Of a DNA stretch of 64,000 bases, positions 24,915 through 31,799 are shown one piece after another. How positions within the stretch are numbered: the first letter of the stretch is position 1; each line of letters starts with the position of its first letter. The notes below the pieces were generated by a model. The model saw only the letters and a list, made by a program, of their open reading frames with translations. It did not search any database and had not been told where the DNA came from. Source of the DNA: Streptomyces roseirectus (GTDB lineage Bacteria > Actinomycetota > Actinomycetes > Streptomycetales > Streptomycetaceae); assembly GCF_014489635.1 (NCBI RefSeq), contig NZ_CP060828.1, positions 8,358,001-8,422,000 on the forward strand, given 5' to 3'. Position numbers and translations under genes: made by a program.

Positions 24915-25475
24915 ATGGGCCACGGCGGAGACGTCATCGCCGAGCTGACCACCGACCACCGCGAGGTGGAAGAGCTGTTCGCCCGTATCGAGGCGCTGCC
25001 GCCGGGGGACGCGCGGCGCCGGGAACTCACCGACGCGGCCGTGCGGGAACTCGTCCGGCACTCGGTCGCCGAGGAGATGTACCTGTACCCGGCGGTCCGC
25101 TCGGCCCTGCCCGACGGCGACCGGGTCGCCGACAAGGAGATCGCCGACCACTCGGGCGCCGAGCGCACGATGAAGGACCTCGAATCGCTGGACGCAGGCG
25201 TGCCCGAGTTCGACCGCCTGGTCCGCGAACTCATCGCCGAGGTCCGCGCGCACATCCGGGACGAGGAGGACACCCTCTTCCCCCGCCTCCGGGAGAGCAC
25301 CACCCCCGACGACCTCGCCAAACTCGGCGAACAGGTCCGCCGCGCCAAGAGCATCGCCCCCACCCGCCCCCACCCCTCGTCCCCCTCCACACCCCCGGCC
25401 AACAAACTCCTCGCCCCCGGCGCCGGCATGGTCGACCGCCTGCGGGACGCCCTGACGGGCCGGGGCAAGGACTGA
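24915..25475 (+). CDS. Hemerythrin HHE-domain protein
   Basis: This 186-residue protein has a four-helix hemerythrin domain with the expected diiron ligands: ELTTDHREVEELF, VRHSVAEEMYLYPAVR, ADHSGAERTMKDLE and AHIRDEEDTLFPRL. Members bind oxygen, NO or act in iron and redox stress. The C-terminal 40 residues are Pro/Ser-rich. The start at 24915 has AAGGAGGAG 5 nt upstream. It is followed by a strong hairpin that probably ends its transcript. Confidence 0.88.
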   Translation: MGHGGDVIAELTTDHREVEELFARIEALPPGDARRRELTDAAVRELVRHSVAEEMYLYPAVRSALPDGDRVADKEIADHSGAERTMKDLESLDAGVPEFDRLVRELIAEVRAHIRDEEDTLFPRLRESTTPDDLAKLGEQVRRAKSIAPTRPHPSSPSTPPANKLLAPGAGMVDRLRDALTGRGKD

Positions 25476-25530
25476 GGTCACACCAGCATCAGCAGGGGAC
25501 ACGGCCGGGCACCGAACCGACCCCACATCG

Positions 25531-25581
25531 CGACGCCCTCAGGGCCGTACAGAGCGCATCTGTACGGCCCTGAGGGCGTCG
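25531..25581. terminator. Perfect 22-bp inverted repeat, terminator
   Basis: Left arm 25531-25552 and right arm 25560-25581 are perfect complements with a 7-nt loop (AGCGCAT). There is no T-run, as is usual in high-GC actinobacteria. It lies 55 nt after the hemerythrin stop and separates the stress genes from the deazapurine cluster. Its unusual length could also mark a mobile-element or recombination scar. Confidence 0.7.
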
Positions 25582-25758
25582 GCGCGCCCGACGGACACGC
25601 GCGAACGGGCCCGGCACCGGCAGCCCCGAACCGTCCGGCACCCGTGCGACCCCAGCCCACCTGGGGCAACCCTTCGGTTCGCTGCCCGAAGTCTCTCGGT
25701 ACCTGCCCGTGATGTGCTGCCCGGCCGGTTGGTCCAGCCTGAGGGCAGGAGGTGAGCG

Positions 25759-26124
25759 ATGACCTACTGCATCAGCAAGGAGTTCCACTTCTCGGCGAGC
25801 CATCAGCTCGACGGGTTGCCTGGTGACCACCCCTGCGGACGGCTGCACGGGCACAACTACGTGGTGTCGATGGAGCTCTCCGCACTCACGGACGAACTGG
25901 ACGACGTCGGTTTCGTGCGCGACTACGGAGACCTGAGGGATTTCAAGGTCTGGCTGGACGACGAGGTGGACCACCAGCACCTCAACAAGGTCGTCGGGGA
26001 CCGCAACCCGACCGCCGAGAACCTCGCGCGCTGGCTGTTCGAGCGATGGCGCGGACGCTACCCGGAACTGGTGGCGGTCCGGGTGGCGGAGACCCCCAAG
26101 ACATGGGCGGAGTACCGCAGGTGA
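25759..26124 (+). CDS. queD: 6-carboxytetrahydropterin synthase QueD
   Basis: This 121-residue enzyme converts 7,8-dihydroneopterin triphosphate to 6-carboxy-5,6,7,8-tetrahydropterin, the second step to preQ0. The zinc ligands and active site are intact: FHFSASHQLDG, the catalytic Cys and His in HPCGRLHGHNYVV, and DHQHLNKVVG then NPTAENLARWLFER. The ATG has GGAGGTGAGCG upstream. It is first in the operon queD-queE-folE, and its stop overlaps the original queE GTG by 4 nt. Confidence 0.93.
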   Translation: MTYCISKEFHFSASHQLDGLPGDHPCGRLHGHNYVVSMELSALTDELDDVGFVRDYGDLRDFKVWLDDEVDHQHLNKVVGDRNPTAENLARWLFERWRGRYPELVAVRVAETPKTWAEYRR

Positions 26125-26216
26125 CCGCACGCGACGCCAGCCCGTCGACGCGGACAGGGGGTGGTGCCGTCGTGGAACCGAAGCTCGTCGTGAACGAGAT
26201 CTTCGGCCCGACTTGA
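26121..26216 (+). pseudogene. queE: Detached 5' end of queE
   Basis: This frame opens at the GTG overlapping the queD stop and encodes VEPKLVVNEIFGPT, which is exactly the conserved first strand of QueE. It then ends at a TGA (26214-26216). The continuation QGEGPSLGRRCAFVRLGGC is in another frame. Removing 8 nt (26214-26221) would restore one open frame reading FGPT-VQGEGPSLG, so this fragment and the downstream frame are two halves of one gene. Confidence 0.75.
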
Positions 26217-26890
26217 GGGCCGTGCAGGGAGAAGGGCCCTCACTGGGCCGGCGCTGCGCCTTCGTCCGGCTCGGCGGCTGCAACCTGGGCTGTTCGTGGT
26301 GCGACACGCCGTACACCTGGGACTGGACCGGCAGTGGCGACTCCGGGAGGGCGTGGGACCCCCGCGCGGAGCTGCACGCGATGCCGTGGCAGGAGGTCGC
26401 CGGACTGCTGCGGGCCTTCGCGGCGGAGCTGATCGTGGTGTCCGGCGGGGAGCCGCTGAACCAGCAGCGCCGCCTGGTGCCGCTGCTGCGCGACCTGACC
26501 GGGCACGGACACCTGGTGGAGATCGAGACGAACGGCACGGTGGTGCCCGCCCCCGAAGTGGCGGCGCTGGTCCGCTTCAACGTGTCCCCCAAGCTCGCCC
26601 ACTCCGGTGAGCCGCGGGCACGGCGCATCGTGCCGGAGGCGCTGGCCGCGCTGGCGGCGCTGCCGGGCACGGCGTTCAAGTTCGTCTGCCGGGGTCCCGG
26701 GGACCTGGACGAGGTCGCGGAGATCACGGCGCACCTCGGCGGCGCTCCTGTGTGGATCATGCCCGCGGCGCGGTCGCGGGCAGAGCTGGACCGCAATCTC
26801 GCCGCGCTCGGCGACGCTGTGGTGGCCCGTGGATGGAATCTGACAACTCGGCTGCACATCTCGGTGTGGGGTGACCGGAGGGGTACATGA
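26213..26890 (+). CDS. queE: 7-carboxy-7-deazaguanine synthase QueE, 5' disrupted
   Basis: This radical SAM enzyme makes 7-carboxy-7-deazaguanine from 6-carboxytetrahydropterin. The intact frame holds QGEGPSLGRRCAFVRLGG, the [4Fe-4S] cysteine motif CNLGCSWCDTPYTWDW (CX3CX2C), VVSGGEPLNQQR and VEIETNGT. The N-terminal strand is missing from this frame because of an apparent 8-nt insertion. Possible restarts are the TTG at 26213 or the GTG at 26222, neither with a good ribosome site; a -1 slip at 26213 would join the halves with three extra residues. Whether the enzyme is active is therefore open. It overlaps folE by 4 nt (ATGA). Confidence 0.85.
   Translation: MRAVQGEGPSLGRRCAFVRLGGCNLGCSWCDTPYTWDWTGSGDSGRAWDPRAELHAMPWQEVAGLLRAFAAELIVVSGGEPLNQQRRLVPLLRDLTGHGHLVEIETNGTVVPAPEVAALVRFNVSPKLAHSGEPRARRIVPEALAALAALPGTAFKFVCRGPGDLDEVAEITAHLGGAPVWIMPAARSRAELDRNLAALGDAVVARGWNLTTRLHISVWGDRRGT
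26214..26242. repeat. 8-bp inverted repeat at the queE break
   Basis: TGAGGGCC (26214-26221) and GGCCCTCA (26235-26242) are perfect complements with a 13-nt loop. The left arm is precisely the 8 nt that break the queE frame; the right arm encodes the conserved GPS of QGEGPS. This is the pattern left by a template-switch (quasipalindrome) mutation. Confidence 0.8.
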
Positions 26891-27480
26891 CGACGACGCA
26901 CGACGAACGCACCGGCACGGCGAACGAGCCGGAACAGACCCGCGACCCGTTGGAGGACATCGCACGACAACTGCTGGTGGAGATCGGTGAGAACCCGGAC
27001 CGTGACGGCCTGAAGGAGACACCGGCCCGGTTCGCCCGCTGGTGGCGGGAGTTCAGCCAGTACGACGCCGGCAACACCAGCACCAGCTTCCCGATCTCCA
27101 CCAGCGGTCAGATGGTCATGGTGGGAGACATCCGGCTGTGGTCGCTGTGCGAGCACCATCTGCTGCCGTTCAACTGTTCGGTCACCATCGCCTACCGGCC
27201 GCTGGGCGACGTCCTCGGCCTGTCCAAGTTCGCCCGCATCGCGCATCGCCACGCGCACCGGCTCCAGGTGCAGGAGCGGCTTGTACAGGACATCGCCGAC
27301 GAGGTCGGCGCGGTGACCGGTTCACCGGACGTCGCGGTGGTCGCCCAGGGCGAGCACCTGTGCATGAGCATGCGCGGGATCCGGACCCCGGCCCGGATGA
27401 CCTCCTCGGTCTTCCGGGGAGTCTTCGAGGAGTACGGCCCGGTCCGCCAGGAACTGATCGCCATCGCCTTCCCCGGCTGA
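26887..27480 (+). CDS. folE: GTP cyclohydrolase I FolE
   Basis: This 197-residue enzyme converts GTP to 7,8-dihydroneopterin triphosphate, the entry to both folate and preQ0. The zinc and catalytic motifs are complete: LWSLCEHHLLPFNCSVTIAY, GLSKFARIAHRHAHRLQVQE and EHLCMSMRGIRTP. Being inside the preQ0 operon, it is probably a pathway-dedicated copy that adds to the housekeeping folE elsewhere. It overlaps queE by 4 nt. Confidence 0.94.
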   Translation: MTTTHDERTGTANEPEQTRDPLEDIARQLLVEIGENPDRDGLKETPARFARWWREFSQYDAGNTSTSFPISTSGQMVMVGDIRLWSLCEHHLLPFNCSVTIAYRPLGDVLGLSKFARIAHRHAHRLQVQERLVQDIADEVGAVTGSPDVAVVAQGEHLCMSMRGIRTPARMTSSVFRGVFEEYGPVRQELIAIAFPG

Positions 27481-27482
27481 GC

Positions 27483-27521
27483 GCGGGGGCCGCCGGTGAC
27501 ACTCCGCCGGACGGCCCCCGC
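27483..27521 (+). terminator. Hairpin between folE and the glycosyltransferase genes
   Basis: Arms 27483-27492 and 27512-27521 (GCGGGGGCCG and its complement) enclose a 19-nt loop that itself holds a CCGG/CCGG pair. It fills most of the 59-nt gap. It could reduce read-through from the preQ0 genes into the glycosyltransferases or stabilise the upstream mRNA. Confidence 0.5.
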
Positions 27522-27539
27522 CCTCGTGAGGAGTCCCAG

Positions 27540-28748
27540 ATGAACGTCGCCTTCGTCCTGCTGACCTACGCCCCCGACGAACCCGCAGGAGTCGAACGGG
27601 CCGTCGACTCGCTCGCGGACGGCCTGCGCGCGGCCGGCCACGACGCACTGATCATCGCGGCCGGACCGGCCCACCCCGGGGACGGCCCCCACGTGGTCCG
27701 GCTCGACTCGGTCACCCTTCCCCGCCCGCTGCTCTTCGACGACCTGCCCCAGCTCTTCGAGCACTCCGCGCCGGTGCGCCGCGAGGTGCTGGACATCCTC
27801 GGCCGGTTCGAGGCCGACGTCGTGTGCTGGGCCGACGCCGTGGTGGGCCTCGGCTTCCTCAACCCCGCACCGCCCGGCGCGCGCACCGCGCTCATGGTGC
27901 ACTTCCTGCGCGTGGACGACCACATGCGGCGCGCCCTGGCACACCGTCCCGACGTGGTCCTCCCGGTCAGCCCGTTCATGATCGACGAGGCGGTGCGCGC
28001 CGGACTCGACACCACCGACTGGCGTGCGCTGCCCAACGCCCTGCCCGGCGGGCGGGCCGGGCACGGCACCGTGCCGGACGCCGCGGAACGTGAACGGCTG
28101 CGCCGGACCGGCCCGGTGCGGATCGTCACCCGCGCCGACCCGTCCAAGGGCATCACGGAACTGCTGGACGCCTGCCCCCGCGACCTCGGCAGGCCGGTCC
28201 AGATCGTCATCGCCGAGGCGGGATTCGAGCTGTGGCCGGGCATGCAGGCCGACATGATCGAGGCCGCCCGGTCACGGGCCGCGGCCCTGCCGGACGTCGA
28301 GGTGCTGCCCGCGATCCCCTGGCAGGAGGTGCAGCCCTTCCTGGCCGGGGCCGCCCTCACGCTGGTGCCCTCCACGAGCCCGGAGACCTTCGGCAACGTC
28401 GCCGCGGAGTCCCTGTCGGCCGGCACGCCGGTGGTCGGCTACGGCTTCGGCCACCTGCCGGTGCTGGTCGGCGGGGCGGGACGGCTGGTGGACCTCGACG
28501 TGGTGCACGGCTTCGGCCACCTGCCGGCGCTGACCGGCAGCACGCTGCGGACCAACGACTTCACCGCCGGCGCCGGCCGTCTCTGGCAGGCCGCCACCGA
28601 CCTGCTGGCCGACCCGGACGCCTACCGGGCCGCCGCGCGGCAGGCGCTGCGCCAGGTGGCGCCGCTGTCGCCCGAGGCCGTGGCCGCCGAGTTCCTGCGG
28701 CTCACGGCCGGCGCACCGGCACCCGCTCGCGCACCGGGCGGGGAGTAG
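27540..28748 (+). CDS. Glycosyltransferase family 4-like
   Basis: This 402-residue GT-B fold enzyme starts MNVAFVLLTYAPDEPAGVER with a preceding GTGAGGAG site. The C-terminal donor domain has RIVTRADPSKGITELLDACP and the GT4 motif PSTSPETFGNVAAESLSAGT, with the two catalytic-region glutamates. In this cluster it may attach a sugar to the deazapurine base or extend a sugar chain; donor and acceptor are unknown. A near-exact repeat (GFGHLPVL/GFGHLPAL, 22 residues apart) lies in the donor domain. It is followed after 2 nt by the next glycosyltransferase. Confidence 0.82.
   Translation: MNVAFVLLTYAPDEPAGVERAVDSLADGLRAAGHDALIIAAGPAHPGDGPHVVRLDSVTLPRPLLFDDLPQLFEHSAPVRREVLDILGRFEADVVCWADAVVGLGFLNPAPPGARTALMVHFLRVDDHMRRALAHRPDVVLPVSPFMIDEAVRAGLDTTDWRALPNALPGGRAGHGTVPDAAERERLRRTGPVRIVTRADPSKGITELLDACPRDLGRPVQIVIAEAGFELWPGMQADMIEAARSRAAALPDVEVLPAIPWQEVQPFLAGAALTLVPSTSPETFGNVAAESLSAGTPVVGYGFGHLPVLVGGAGRLVDLDVVHGFGHLPALTGSTLRTNDFTAGAGRLWQAATDLLADPDAYRAAARQALRQVAPLSPEAVAAEFLRLTAGAPAPARAPGGE
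28441..28532 (+). repeat. 66-bp-spaced direct repeat in the GT4 gene
   Basis: The 26-nt segment at 28441-28466 recurs at 28507-28532 with one mismatch. It encodes GFGHLPVL and GFGHLPAL. The 66-nt period equals 22 codons, which fits an in-frame tandem duplication followed by divergence of the remainder. Confidence 0.7.
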
Positions 28749-28750
28749 AC

Positions 28751-30001
28751 ATGGCGGCGCGCCCCTCGGCCACCGTCGTCATACCGACCTACAACCGCGC
28801 GGAACTGCTGCGGGGCACCCTGACGGCGCTGGCCGCGAACCGGCCGCCCGACGAGGGCCCCTTCGAGGTGGTGGTGGCCGACGACGGATCGACCGACCAC
28901 ACACGGGAGGTGGTCCGGGAGTCCGGCGACCGGCTGACGGTGCGCCACGTCTTCCAGGAGGACCGGGGCTTCCGGGCCGCCGCCGCGCGCAACGCCGGTG
29001 CCCGGCCGGCCTCGGCACCGGTGCTGGTCTTCCTCGACGCGGGAGTGCGGCCCGGTCCCGACTTCGTCCGCGCCCACCTGGCCGCCCACGCCCGCGGGCG
29101 CCGCGCGGTGATCGGCTACACCCACGGCTACCGGCCGGACCTGAGCCCGCCGGACGTCCTCGCCGCCGCCCGGCGGGACCTCGCCCCCGCCGAGGCGGTG
29201 CGCCGGCACGGCGACGCGGACGCGCTGCGCGACGTCCGGCAGCCGGTGTTCGAACGGTTCGGGTACGACCTGGCGGACGCGCTGGTGCCGTGGCAGTGGT
29301 TCTGGTCCGTCAACTGCTCGGTGAACACCTCGGACTTCCGGGCCGCCGGCGGCTTCGACGAGGACTTCCGCAGCTGGGGCGGCGAGGACCTCGACCTCGG
29401 CTACCGGCTGCACCGGGGCGGCACCGCCTTCACGGTCAGCCGGGCGGCCTGGGCGCTGGACACCCCGCACGAGCGGTCCACGGGCGCCGACCTGGCCAGC
29501 AACGCGGCCAACATCGGGATGCTCGCCGACAAGCACCCCGAACCGGTGACGGAGCTGCTGTGGGCCTTCTTCGCCCGGCCCGCCGACCGGTTCGAGATCC
29601 GCCACGAGTGGAACGTCGAGGACGAGTACCGCCTCGTCCTGGCGGCCGCCGAGCAGGCGCGCGGCACCGACGTACGCGCCGAACTCGCCCCGCTGCGCGA
29701 GGTCGCCGGCGATCAGCGGGTCGTCGTCCTGGGCTGCGGCGCCGAGCCGCCCACCGGCCTCGCCGCCGGCGTCCGGCTGTTCGACTTCGACGGCCGGCTC
29801 GCGGGGCTCTCCGGCCCGGGGGGACGGGTGGGGCACGCTCTCGGGGTCCGGCTGCCCTTCGCCGACGGTTCGGTGGACCGGATCCTGGTCACCTCCCGGC
29901 TGTCGGGTCTGTGGGAGCGCTGGCAGGCGCACATCCTGGCGGAAGGACGCCGGCTGGGGGCCCAGGTGGACGTCCCCTTCCTGAGCCGGACCGTCCGGTA
30001 G
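28751..30001 (+). CDS. Glycosyltransferase family 2 with galactosyltransferase-like C-terminal motif
   Basis: This 416-residue protein has an N-terminal GT-A domain: ATVVIPTYNRAELLRGTLTA, VVVADDGSTD and RNAGARPASAPVLVFLDAGV. It also carries the Glyco_transf_7C signature DFRAAGGFDEDFRSWGGEDL with the conserved ED. Residues beyond about 320 form an extra domain (VVVLGCGAEPPTGLA, then LPFADGSVDRILVTSRL) that recalls a degenerate Rossmann methyltransferase. The normal DXD appears as LDA, so metal binding may be altered. It pairs with the GT4 enzyme, suggesting a disaccharide or two independent sugars on the product. Confidence 0.82.
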   Translation: MAARPSATVVIPTYNRAELLRGTLTALAANRPPDEGPFEVVVADDGSTDHTREVVRESGDRLTVRHVFQEDRGFRAAAARNAGARPASAPVLVFLDAGVRPGPDFVRAHLAAHARGRRAVIGYTHGYRPDLSPPDVLAAARRDLAPAEAVRRHGDADALRDVRQPVFERFGYDLADALVPWQWFWSVNCSVNTSDFRAAGGFDEDFRSWGGEDLDLGYRLHRGGTAFTVSRAAWALDTPHERSTGADLASNAANIGMLADKHPEPVTELLWAFFARPADRFEIRHEWNVEDEYRLVLAAAEQARGTDVRAELAPLREVAGDQRVVVLGCGAEPPTGLAAGVRLFDFDGRLAGLSGPGGRVGHALGVRLPFADGSVDRILVTSRLSGLWERWQAHILAEGRRLGAQVDVPFLSRTVR

Positions 30002-30015
30002 CCGGTTCGGGTGGG

Positions 30016-30051
30016 CGTGGTGCCCGGCGACACGCGTCGCCGGGCACCACG
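30016..30051. terminator. Bidirectional terminator
   Basis: Perfect 16-bp arms (30016-30031 and 30036-30051) with a 4-nt loop ACGC lie between the convergent GT2 and FkbM genes, ending 1 nt before the FkbM stop. It should stop transcription from both sides. Confidence 0.8.
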
Positions 30052-30052
30052 C

Positions 30053-30832
30053 TCAGGCGGCCCGGGGTACCGCGCGGACCGCGTGGACGAGATACGTGCG
30101 GATGTCGGCCGGGATGAGCGGAGCGGGACGCGCGGTGGCGGTCAGGCCCCGCAGCTCCAGCAGCGCGAGGACCGCGTCGAGCCGGCCGTCCAGGTCCTGC
30201 ACCTCCAGCACGATCTGGCCGATGAGCGGCCAGTGGGCGGCGTCGATGCCTTGCAGCACGTCGAGTTCGGCGCCCTCCACGTCGATCTTCAGCAGCGCGA
30301 CCGGCTCACCGCCGGACAGGAAGGCGGACAGGCGCTCCACGCGCACCGGGACCCGGGTGCCGGTGTAGTGCCGGCGGACGTAGTCCGGTGAGCCCTCGCG
30401 GGACAGGACGTCGATCTGGAGTTCCTTCTGCTCGGGATAGCGGGTGGAGTTGCCGGGTGCCCTCGGGTAGTAGACGAAGGGCACGGACTCCTCCGTCCGG
30501 GCGCCGAGCGCGCACTCCCGCACCGTCACCGTCTCCGCCATGCCGTGCAGGGCGAGATTGCGGCGCAGCGCGGCCAATGTGTGCGGCATGGGCTCGAAGG
30601 CGAGGATCCGTGCCGTGGGGGCGGCCCGGTGCACGAAGTAGCTGAAGAGGCCGATGTTGGCGCCGACGTCCAGGACGAGCGCGTCGGCCGGCAGCCGCAC
30701 GTCGTCGTAGCAGCCCTCCTGGAACATCTCCGCGTACTGCCAGCGGGCCTCGGCCTCGTGGGGGACCCAGAACCAGGTGCCGGCGGCCAGCTCGACCTTG
30801 TGCGGACCGGTGCCGGCGGCGACGGCGCTCAC
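30053..30832 (-). CDS. FkbM-family methyltransferase
   Basis: This 259-residue SAM-dependent enzyme has the FkbM pattern: VLDVGANIGLFSYFVHRAAP near residue 55, ILAFEPMPHTLAALRRNLAL, and LLKIDVEGAELDVLQGIDAA near residue 180. FkbM enzymes O-methylate sugars or polyketides, so methylation of a sugar hydroxyl on the cluster product is a reasonable guess. It overlaps queC by 4 nt (GTGA) and is thus translationally tied to preQ0 synthesis. Confidence 0.87.
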   Translation of the reverse strand: MSAVAAGTGPHKVELAAGTWFWVPHEAEARWQYAEMFQEGCYDDVRLPADALVLDVGANIGLFSYFVHRAAPTARILAFEPMPHTLAALRRNLALHGMAETVTVRECALGARTEESVPFVYYPRAPGNSTRYPEQKELQIDVLSREGSPDYVRRHYTGTRVPVRVERLSAFLSGGEPVALLKIDVEGAELDVLQGIDAAHWPLIGQIVLEVQDLDGRLDAVLALLELRGLTATARPAPLIPADIRTYLVHAVRAVPRAA

Positions 30833-31581
30833 CGGGCCGCCGGCGGGGCGAAGAGGGTGGTGTCGTCCAGGTAGCGCGTGGGGTCGGGGACCTTGGCCTC
30901 CCGGAACGCCTCACGGCGCTCGTAGCAGGTGCCGCAGGTGCCGCAGTGGGCCTCGCCGCCCTTGTAGCAGGACCAGCTGAGCTCCAGCGGCGCGCCGAGC
31001 CGCGTGCCGTGCCCGGCGATCTGTCCCTTGGTCCAGGTCATGAAGGGCGCCTCCACGCGTGGCGTCGGGAAGCCCTCGTTGGCGACGGTGACCAGCTCCC
31101 GCAGCGCGGTCAGGAAGACCGGGCGGCAGTCGGGGTAGATGAAGTGGTCCCCGGCGTGCATGCCGAGCGCGACGGTCCCGGCCCGGCGGGCGACCGCCAC
31201 GGACACGGCGGCATTGGCGAGGACCGCGTTGCGGTTCGGCACCACCGTGGCCCGCATGGACTGCTCGGCGTAGTGGCCGTCGGGGACGTCGACACCTCCG
31301 TCGGTGAGCGCGGAACCGCTCAGGAGCGCGCCGAGTCCGGTGAGGTCGAGGACATGGTGGGCGGCGCCGTAGTGCGCGGCGACCCGGCGGGCCGACTCGA
31401 TCTCCTTCCGGTGGCGCTGGCCGTAGTCGACGGTGAGTGCCACCAGCCGGTGCCGCAGCGCCGTGTAGTGGGCCATCAAGGTGGTGGAGTCCATGCCGCC
31501 GGACAGGACGACGAGGGTGAGGAAGGGGTCCGGCGCGTCCTTGCCGTCGCCGGCGTCCGGCGTGGCGGGGTCTGCGGTCAT
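30829..31581 (-). CDS. queC: 7-cyano-7-deazaguanine (preQ0) synthase QueC
   Basis: This 250-residue enzyme turns 7-carboxy-7-deazaguanine into preQ0 with ATP and ammonia. It has the PP-loop LVVLSGGMDSTTLMAHY near residue 25, ALTVDYGQRHRKEI, VVPNRNAVLANAA and the zinc site SCYKGGEAHCGTCGTCYERR with its cysteines intact. About 18 residues precede the fold. It is the fourth preQ0 gene in the cluster but on the opposite strand to queD-queE-folE, in an operon with the FkbM methyltransferase. Confidence 0.94.
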   Translation of the reverse strand: MTADPATPDAGDGKDAPDPFLTLVVLSGGMDSTTLMAHYTALRHRLVALTVDYGQRHRKEIESARRVAAHYGAAHHVLDLTGLGALLSGSALTDGGVDVPDGHYAEQSMRATVVPNRNAVLANAAVSVAVARRAGTVALGMHAGDHFIYPDCRPVFLTALRELVTVANEGFPTPRVEAPFMTWTKGQIAGHGTRLGAPLELSWSCYKGGEAHCGTCGTCYERREAFREAKVPDPTRYLDDTTLFAPPAAR

Positions 31582-31631
31582 CGTGTGCCTCTCTCTGGCC
31601 GGTCACGGGAGTCGGGCGGACCGGTGCGGCA

Positions 31632-31662
31632 TCCGGCGGACGGGGGGAACCGTTCCGCCGGA
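31632..31662. terminator. Hairpin between the LAL regulator gene and queC
   Basis: Arms TCCGGCGGA (31632-31640) and TCCGCCGGA (31654-31662) are perfect complements around a 13-nt loop. The hairpin is in the 218-nt gap downstream of the LAL gene and upstream of queC, so it may end the regulator transcript. Confidence 0.45.
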
Positions 31663-31799
31663 CCGGGGCGCCGGTCAGTGCCTCGCGTCCTGCGAGTCTG
31701 TGCCGGGCCCCTGCCCCGGCACATCACGGCCGGGTCCGAAGGCGGTGCCCCCGCCCACCGAAGGAAGACAGGCACCGGCCACGTCGCCGGGCGGCCGGC

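Noticed and set aside
25582..25758. preQ1/preQ0 riboswitch before queD
   Set aside because: No clear preQ1-type pseudoknot or conserved aptamer sequence could be recognised in the leader.
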